From positions 3,410,501 through 3,474,500 of the forward strand of contig OY848928.1 of the NCBI GenBank assembly GCA_963693285.1: a stretch of DNA of 64,000 nt, written 5' to 3'. The DNA is from Xestospongia muta (lineage: Eukaryota; Porifera; Demospongiae; Haplosclerida; Petrosiidae). Shown piece after piece: positions 56,701 through 64,000 of this stretch. Position numbers and translations under genes: made by a program. The notes below the pieces were generated by a model. It ran no database searches. It was not told where the DNA came from and worked only from the letters and a program-made list of their open reading frames with translations. Each line of letters starts with the position of its first letter. The stretch's first letter is position 1.

Positions 56701-57417
56701 AAGATTTAAGCCCAATGTAAAATTTGATTCCACTATATCAATTTGATACAATGTCTTATTAGTGGATTGATCAAAATATGATATGTATGCATTGCCTCCT
56801 GGACAATTTGAACAGACACCATATGGTTGATTTTGAGCAAATGAGGATTTAGCAATTAATACATCAAAAGCATTAATAAGAGAGAGCCCTATGCCTGAGC
56901 CATTCTGAACTGATAACCATTCTAATGTGACATTACTGACATTGTAAAAGCATAAACTAACATTAGTCTGTGGATATACAGAGCCAACCTTAGTCTGTGC
57001 ATATACATCACAACTGTTGAAACCACAGTTTGTTACTGTTATAGATTTTAATGTAACTTGTGTACTAGATATGAACATTATTCCTGCTTCAAAGAAATCA
57101 CCACACATTATTACTGAAGTAGATTGCATAGCTGTTTCATGAAAGCCTTGTTCTATATCCCCAATTCCCTGTAGAGTTAAATTACTTACACTCCTTATCT
57201 TTAATGGATGCTGTAGAGTATGAGTTCCCTCTAGGAAATAGAAGATTGTGTCGTCAATGAAGTACTCAACAGAATAAAAGGAGAGATTGTGACAGTCAGT
57301 GTTAGGAGGACAGGGTGCTCCATTAGGAGCTGAAACATAATACTCAGAAGCAGAGATACCACATTTGTAGATACACAGTGTAATTAATACTTCATAATAG
57401 AGATAATACCAGGTCAT
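53788..57417 (-). CDS. Large beta-helix / multi-membrane surface protein, function unknown
   Basis: A single-exon frame of about 1,209 residues. I start at the ATG at 57417, which gives a typical signal peptide (MTWYYLYYEVLITLCIYKCG); an in-frame ATG at 57492 is possible. Residues about 60-640 are right-handed beta-helix-like repeats rich in Asn and Gly (NNSGIFGGGIALYDAS, SYSGGGIYVSKVA) with many N-glycosylation sites. About 690-800 is Cys-rich (CPIGFELDNEGCGC, GLLCGQCTEGLSLMLGSNQC). About 800-1,140 holds some eight hydrophobic helices (LTLIIPFGLAGIALVGLLIA onward, with LLSYTKLIRAVL). The tail is cytosolic. I recognise a family expanded in sponges, corals and lancelets with no assigned role. 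The membrane part recalls TRP-like channels of fungi, but weakly. No breaks seen. Confidence 0.75.
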   Translation of the reverse strand: MTWYYLYYEVLITLCIYKCGISASEYYVSAPNGAPCPPNTDCHNLSFYSVEYFIDDTIFYFLEGTHTLQHPLKIRSVSNLTLQGIGDIEQGFHETAMQSTSVIMCGDFFEAGIMFISSTQVTLKSITVTNCGFNSCDVYAQTKVGSVYPQTNVSLCFYNVSNVTLEWLSVQNGSGIGLSLINAFDVLIAKSSFAQNQPYGVCSNCPGGNAYISYFDQSTNKTLYQIDIVESNFTLGLNLQFCETFLNNRFFNYGFGGGLSIEMFEIQSYKVQFCIDSVVLYSNTGNTGANLFFRMHSTNYSLKINNTISTYGTSKMATNNCTFGAGLTLVQLTLDNFIEPEISVENSVISNNFAQDFGGGVLVFWYDIFGKIVFYNCTIYNNTAHIGSGLLLYLSESFGVSSVPPSFHFKNVLFDSNNVHNNGGQIQCGIGLFNAHNITFEEIEVRNHNITGLMSFQSLLTFVRNSQFVNNSGIFGGGIALYDASYLLVNNINANISFFNNYASYSGGGIYVSKVANQYSYFPCFFQIVPRSDEDYQSTNARLYFVNNTAGISGDVLYGGNIDYCSNKYNFKHLFHYSQQIGLSVVSSDPLQVCFCESERPNCSIEYINITTIPGSTFNISLAAVGSKNGLTTGVIRLTEYSMNTSAIYELSAKCTGITYELNITNTSLTTTKIYVTQKRSIKDTKGKTIEITIESCPIGFELDNEGCGCNFILRKFQEISCDVNSKTVSRVENLWIGYENCTIVYPNCPFDYCYYHYVQFTITSPDSQCNLKRSGLLCGQCTEGLSLMLGSNQCGQCSNNYLTLIIPFGLAGIALVGLLIALNLTVSVGTINGLIFYANIVKIYEPIFFPNGPITFLSHFISWLNLDLGIEVCFYNGMNSCSKNWLQFIFPVYVWFLLILIIIMARYSNKVVQLVGTHVVPVLATMILLSYTKLIRAVLQTFYFTSINCIDENNIMNDKVVWYIDANILYLRGCHLPLFLFSLVVLVLLIIPYTFYLLTISLLEGPLSKYMCCCQKVPTFMKPFFDAYGGPYKDKCRFWTGFLLLIRIVLALVVALNRKATSENKVENLDVLISFLVIIIFMYFILRGIYRHFHLVLLEMSFMLNLILMAHLNNRICTGILISAVFVQFCGIILYQGWSNLAKSRLQQKITKIKVFFKKPKADSSYDDKEVLSTSSSVPVDVEATFVNIREPLLVSEDSISTDYVPFL

Positions 57418-58229
57418 ATTGACAGAGATGACAGCTAGAGCAAATACTGAACAACTTTTACTGTGGAATTGACAGTTTATGTACTTGTACAAATGACTTT
57501 TAATGTAGAATGTCCACTTGTACTATAATAAATCCCAATGTGGCAGTCCTTACATACATGCTTAACATCCATGAAATTGTTAGTGTGACTAATCAGATGT
57601 TTAAATAGGCATGTATTGTATCAATTCCATAGTATATTAGTAACTAAACAGCAGTAGTATAGTATCTCATCACTAGTAATTCTATTGACATGCAATGCTA
57701 AATCCCATCAATTGTTTTTTGGTCTGATATTTAGAGAGGACGTCCCCCATCAGCCATTGGCTGGTCTTCATGGGAGTCATCTATATAAACAAGACATTTA
57801 GACGTATAGTACCAATTTGTGGAAGTAGAGCTGGGCCCATTCCATGGTCTCACAACACTGAGCAGTATAAATGTTTCTACTTAGTGTTGCTTAACTTTGT
57901 GCTTAGACCACCTGACCAACAAAGTCAACACTGTTGATGTAACTAACCTATTTTTACAATGATATAATGTCTGGCAACTAGCTCTCACATTACAAGTTCA
58001 TATTGGAGCATTAAAGTGTACTCAGACATAGTAATAAAGCAAGCCAGTTCATTAATTGTGTGTCCTATTTTTAATCATAAACTGCTCAGCAGTTTAAATG
58101 GGCACCACTACATATGCATAGTGAGAATGAACACAATTGGTCAAATATTGGACTTGTTCATTTTTCTGCCTCTGCCTTTTTTGGCGGGTGACTAGGTGTG
58201 GCTAACTATTTGCTTTTGACCCTTGCCTT
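57418..58229. other. Divergent spacer
   Basis: Lies between the start of the minus-strand surface protein and the first block of the Roc-COR-like pseudogene. No coding block, RNA gene or clear repeat seen. Confidence 0.45.
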
Positions 58230-60405
58230 GACCTTTAGATTATTAGCTTTAGAGGATGTCTTTAAATTCAAATCAAAATACGATGACTTCCTGTCAATGG
58301 TGACAATTGAAGAACCCACTATTATCAGTATGCTTCCTCCATATGTCTGTAGCATAACAACTAAGGTTACTGGAATTTGCAGTCAAGTTAAGTCTCAACT
58401 GAAACATAAAGTTTTCTTTTTTAATGAAGATGAAGTACCTGGTAAGTATACTACACTATTTGTTATCTCATTTTATGATCACTGATTGTTTTATAGATTA
58501 CTCTGGTTTATTGCACCATGCCCTTAATGAAGGTTATGTTGTTAAGTGGACCAAACTTACCCTCTGTGGTCCTCCTGGGTCTGGAAAATTATCTGATATG
58601 AAGGTGCTGCTCTATGAGCCTCCACCTTACACTCATTACAGTACACCAGTCATTACACCACGTGAAGTAAGAAAGGTAGATGTCACTAGTATGATCACAG
58701 TAGGAGATGATCAGTCGATTCAGTCTTGGAATAAAGTAGACTTTGAGTCTCTTATGGTTGCTCAAACAATGAAAGTAGGGTTGAAGACTCAAACAATATT
58801 AACAGAGGAAGAAATTGAAACACTTGAAGATGAACATGTTGATCAAGATATCATTGACAAAGGAAATTGTGATACCTCAACAGTTACCATGTTTACCAAA
58901 GACGATTCTCAGCCGAATGAAACACCTCTGTCATTTCCAGCAATTTGGGAGGTAGCTCAGCTTTCACCTACCCTACAGAAGTCTTCTTCTCTTTATGAAA
59001 CACACTGGATCTACTGTGTAGATTCAGGTGGTCAGGTTGCCTTTCTAGATATTGCTCCTGCTTTGCTACATTATAACTTAGTCAATATTCTCACACTTAA
59101 GCTAAACAAAAAACTTAACGACAAACCCAAGTTCTTTAGTGTCAAAGGAGAACTGTTGGTCAACTAGTTGAATGACAGATCATATACCTACAACTTGAAA
59201 CTTCATGTCATTCATTAGCATCTGTTAATATACCTGAACTATGTAACATTTACATCAATCTTTCCCATAAAGAGCCTCACTTTATAGTACTGTGGACATA
59301 TTTGGATTAGATTGGTGAGTGCAGTGAGTCATTTGATGATAAAAATACCATTCTTTGGTCAACGTTGAAAGATTTAGTGAGGTGTTAGTGAGTTATTGTC
59401 AGTATGGGGAGAAGATGATCTTTCTAATCAATGCAATTGCTCGAAGTGAGGAGGAGATTAAAATGGCTGATTTGATTCTTCGGAAGATATACCAGTCTTA
59501 CATAGAGGCAGAAATCCTAGCTTGATTGTTTTATTCCAGCTAGACTTAGACCAATTCCAGAAGACCTCTCAAACCAAGATTATTAGCAAGTGTGAATGTT
59601 TGAGAATTGGTGAGGTTCTCAAGATGGTTGCTCAAGATGTGGAGGCAGCTTTAATGTATTATCATGATCTTACCATCTTCCTTTACTTTCCTTGACTCTT
59701 TCCTAATGTTGTATTTTTACATCCACAGCCATTATTTGGTAAGCTGTCAGAGTTAATCAACATCTCTTTTGCAGATGCTGTGGATCATTTAGAAGATAAT
59801 GGTATCAATATTCCATCAGGTGTTCATAAACAACTCAAGACTGAACAAATCTTTCAACAAGAGTTGCTGACATCAGTGTTGTCACAAGGATTTTCTCCAG
59901 AGCTCTTACCAGATGATTTTTTAAAATTCATGAAAGATGTATTTATCATTGCTGCTTTGCCTCAAGAAGGGAAGCACTTTATCCCTTGTGTTCTTCCAAC
60001 TACAATTCTCTCTGACTCTTTGAGATCTATTTTTAATAAGAACACAGATCTGCTTGTTCTGACATGGGGTGTGGGCCCTCTATCTCAAGGACTATTTCCT
60101 GCATTAGCAGTCAATCTTCTTCATCCAAAATGTTCTATCAACATGATCTCCAACCTTCATTTCCAGGTAGCAAGCCACAACATTGTAATACTATCCATCT
60201 AACATGTACTGGTCTGGGAGGTACAGTTCTATTAGTAGATGCTATTTACTGGCTGGAGACATATGCTCCTGCAGAGAAATGGTGTATTGTTCAAAAATCT
60301 ATCAAGAAGGAATCGATGCTGTTGTAAAGAAATTTCAATACAAGCCAACCCTTTCAAGGCTTCTAGAAATGGTCTCTGATAATCTCACAACAGATCAATG
60401 TTAAT
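58230..60405 (+). pseudogene. Roc-COR-like GTPase protein, broken
   Basis: The 5' part holds one long open exon (about 58497-59167) with a P-loop-like GPPGSGK followed by Leu-Ser instead of the usual Ser/Thr, then ETHWIYCVDSGGQVAFLDIA (switch II, DSGGQ). A stop at about 59167 is followed by recognisable but frame-broken blocks: PHFIVLWTYLD (G4-like, with GTHLD decayed), GEKMIFLINAIARSEEE, FPNVVFLHPQPLFGKLSELI and a COR-like region (ADAVDHLEDNGINIPSGVHK, then HFIPCVLPT) near 59770-60000. The remaining open pieces to 60405 continue the family. Multiple stops and the altered P-loop argue for a dead gene. Sponges have many intact relatives. Confidence 0.65.
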
Positions 60406-61094
60406 AATCATATGTATTGTAACACATACATGCATACAAGTTATTAAAGTAATCACTATGTTATCTCGTTTATTTTGTTAAAGTTTTGCTTGCTAATTTT
60501 TTATTAGCTTTTTTTATGTGAGATGTTTCCATTTCTAGAAATCCTATTTGAGGATTTTCAAACTTTGTATAGTTCATTATTTTGCATTTTAAAAATAACA
60601 ATTCATTAAACCACAGAACATATACTTTTGACTACATCCTAACATCTATATTGCTGTGTGGGTGGGTGTGGCTATTAATAATTATTAACTCTTGTAGAGA
60701 TAACTAATATCAGTCCTTTACAAAGAAACAAACAAGATAGTAGTGATGATAATTGCATTATCCTTACATAATATATAGCACAGACAAAGACATATAGAAT
60801 GAATTAATATCTTATAACTATATATTTTTGCAATCAGTTAACATCCATTCAATGTGTGTACCAGTACTATTATGTAGGAATGATACAACTGCCGTCCCTA
60901 CTATTGTGTTTGTATTCTTTGTAAAGCCTGACATTAACCACCCCTACATTTACTCCATTTTTTAGAAAATATATTTTGTCTACTTGTATATAGTACCATA
61001 CCGTAAAATCAGGAGCCCATACAAAAGGTAGGAGCATTTTATGGGGTCCTGATACAATATCTAACATGTAGACGCACTCACATATTAACATAAT
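60406..61094. other. Gene-free spacer
   Basis: AT-rich sequence after the Roc-COR-like pseudogene. Nothing recognised except the start of the foldback element at its right edge. Confidence 0.5.
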
Positions 61095-61242
61095 TGAAGT
61101 GTCTACAGGTCCGGTAGAAAAAAGCCATACTTTAATGTGAAATTAATACATTTAGGATCTAGTGTTTAGGGTGTAGGGTCCAGGGTATAGTATTAATTTC
61201 ACATTAAAGTATGGCTTTTTTACCGGACCTGTAGACACTGCC
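61095..61242. mobile_element. 148-bp foldback MITE, member 2 of a two-copy family
   Basis: The arms AGTGTCTACAGGTCCGGTAG and the inverted TACCGGACCTGTAGACACT extend through GCCATACTTTAATGTGAAAT to a stem of about 55 bp. The loop is G-rich (TTTAGGGTGTAGGGTCCAGGG). It is flanked by exact 9-bp duplications TAACATAAT (61086-61094 and 61243-61251). Its ends (TGAAGTGTCTA...TAGACACTGCC) match the element at 39847-39974. Confidence 0.85.
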
Positions 61243-61915
61243 TAACATAATTTAGTTTTTCTTAAGGCACAGTCAATTCTCTCTCATTGTAAATTGTTTT
61301 TATTTTCTGGCAGTCCTTTTACTCAATCTTCTAACATCAAACACAGTCCTTAATTCTACTATAAGGAAAAATATTCTTCACTTATGTTTTCTCTCTACTC
61401 ACTCAGTTCAGCAATACTATTACACAAATAACCACAGACTTTAAATCCAATGAAGGGCAAGGTCCCCGGGACTTCAGCAACTATATTCTAGTATTGTATT
61501 CACAAGTTTACCATTGACCTTTACGTAACAATAAATTATGAAAACAGTAACTTTTTATGCAAAGCTTCTATATATACGTAGAATAGGGATCTATTCCCTT
61601 TCAAAAATTTTTTTTAGGATTGATCAAACTAACCATTGGTCATTCTACAAAATGGAGACATCAGTGCATATATACCTTGCTAATCAGTCACCTACTTGTG
61701 GGTTCTGAATGAACCTTGAACTTTATATCTATGAATACGTTTTAGCCATTGGTTCATAATGGTTACTAGGCTAGATGTCAGCATCCCTAATAATAACGTT
61801 TTCTAACTTATAACATATTATATAAAGGATTAAAATATTAGAACATTATTAAAATTGATACATTCTATTAACAATATAAAGACTAACAACACTAACATAT
61901 TATACAATATTCATG
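61243..61915. other. 3' flank of ELL
   Basis: AT-rich sequence that should include the 3' untranslated region of the minus-strand ELL gene. No other feature recognised. Confidence 0.45.

Positions 61916-64000
<2,085 letters not shown>

Noticed and set aside
61130..61190. Interstitial telomere-like TTTAGGG repeats
   Set aside because: Only a few irregular G blocks forming the loop of a MITE; not a true telomeric array.

Overview
The window looks like metazoan nuclear DNA, most likely from a demosponge and probably Amphimedon queenslandica or a close relative. The genes are animal genes (IQCH, RPL36, CCT3, NARS1, OSTF1, a LRRK, ELL). They are split by very short AT-rich introns and packed closely. 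The window also holds large innate-immune-like families typical of sponges: a Death/NACHT/LRR receptor, a CARD-like/coiled-coil/LRR protein and a Roc-COR-like relic. All exon boundaries were read by eye from GT/AG sites and reading frame. The family calls rest on recognised sequence, not on a database search, and the species is inferred.

Layout. 1-942 is the 3' end of a broken NLR-type LRR gene that enters from the left. 1260-3487 holds two repeat elements, one of them a clean 643-bp foldback element with 9-bp target duplications. 3773-14564 is a compact housekeeping block: IQCH (+), RPL36 (-) and CCT3 (+) head to head over a short shared promoter, and a synaptotagmin-like gene (-). 14773-25804 carries NARS1 (-), with introns full of repeats (microsatellites, a 46-bp minisatellite, a 600-bp tandem duplication and a hAT-like insertion), and then OSTF1 (-). 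27612-39368 is a complete LRRK-type ANK-LRR-Roc-COR-kinase-WD40 gene (+).

40120-60405 is an accessory region rich in immune-like genes and decay. It holds an intact NLR (+) whose first exon is a hydrophobic leader ending in a perfect 2A translational-recoding motif, a dead purple acid phosphatase, a CARD-like/coiled-coil/LRR gene (-), a degraded CR1-like LINE (-), a 1,200-residue beta-helix plus multi-membrane surface protein (-), and a Roc-COR-like pseudogene (+). The LINE's ORF1 also carries a leucine-rich leader plus a 2A motif, here with the last proline changed, followed by a PHD finger. The right edge is the 3' half of ELL (-).

The strongest candidate for something new is the leader-2A arrangement, which occurs both on an NLR and on a LINE about 13 kb apart. 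It suggests that receptor output could be split between the secretory pathway and the cytosol, and that the leader exon might have come from a retrotransposon.
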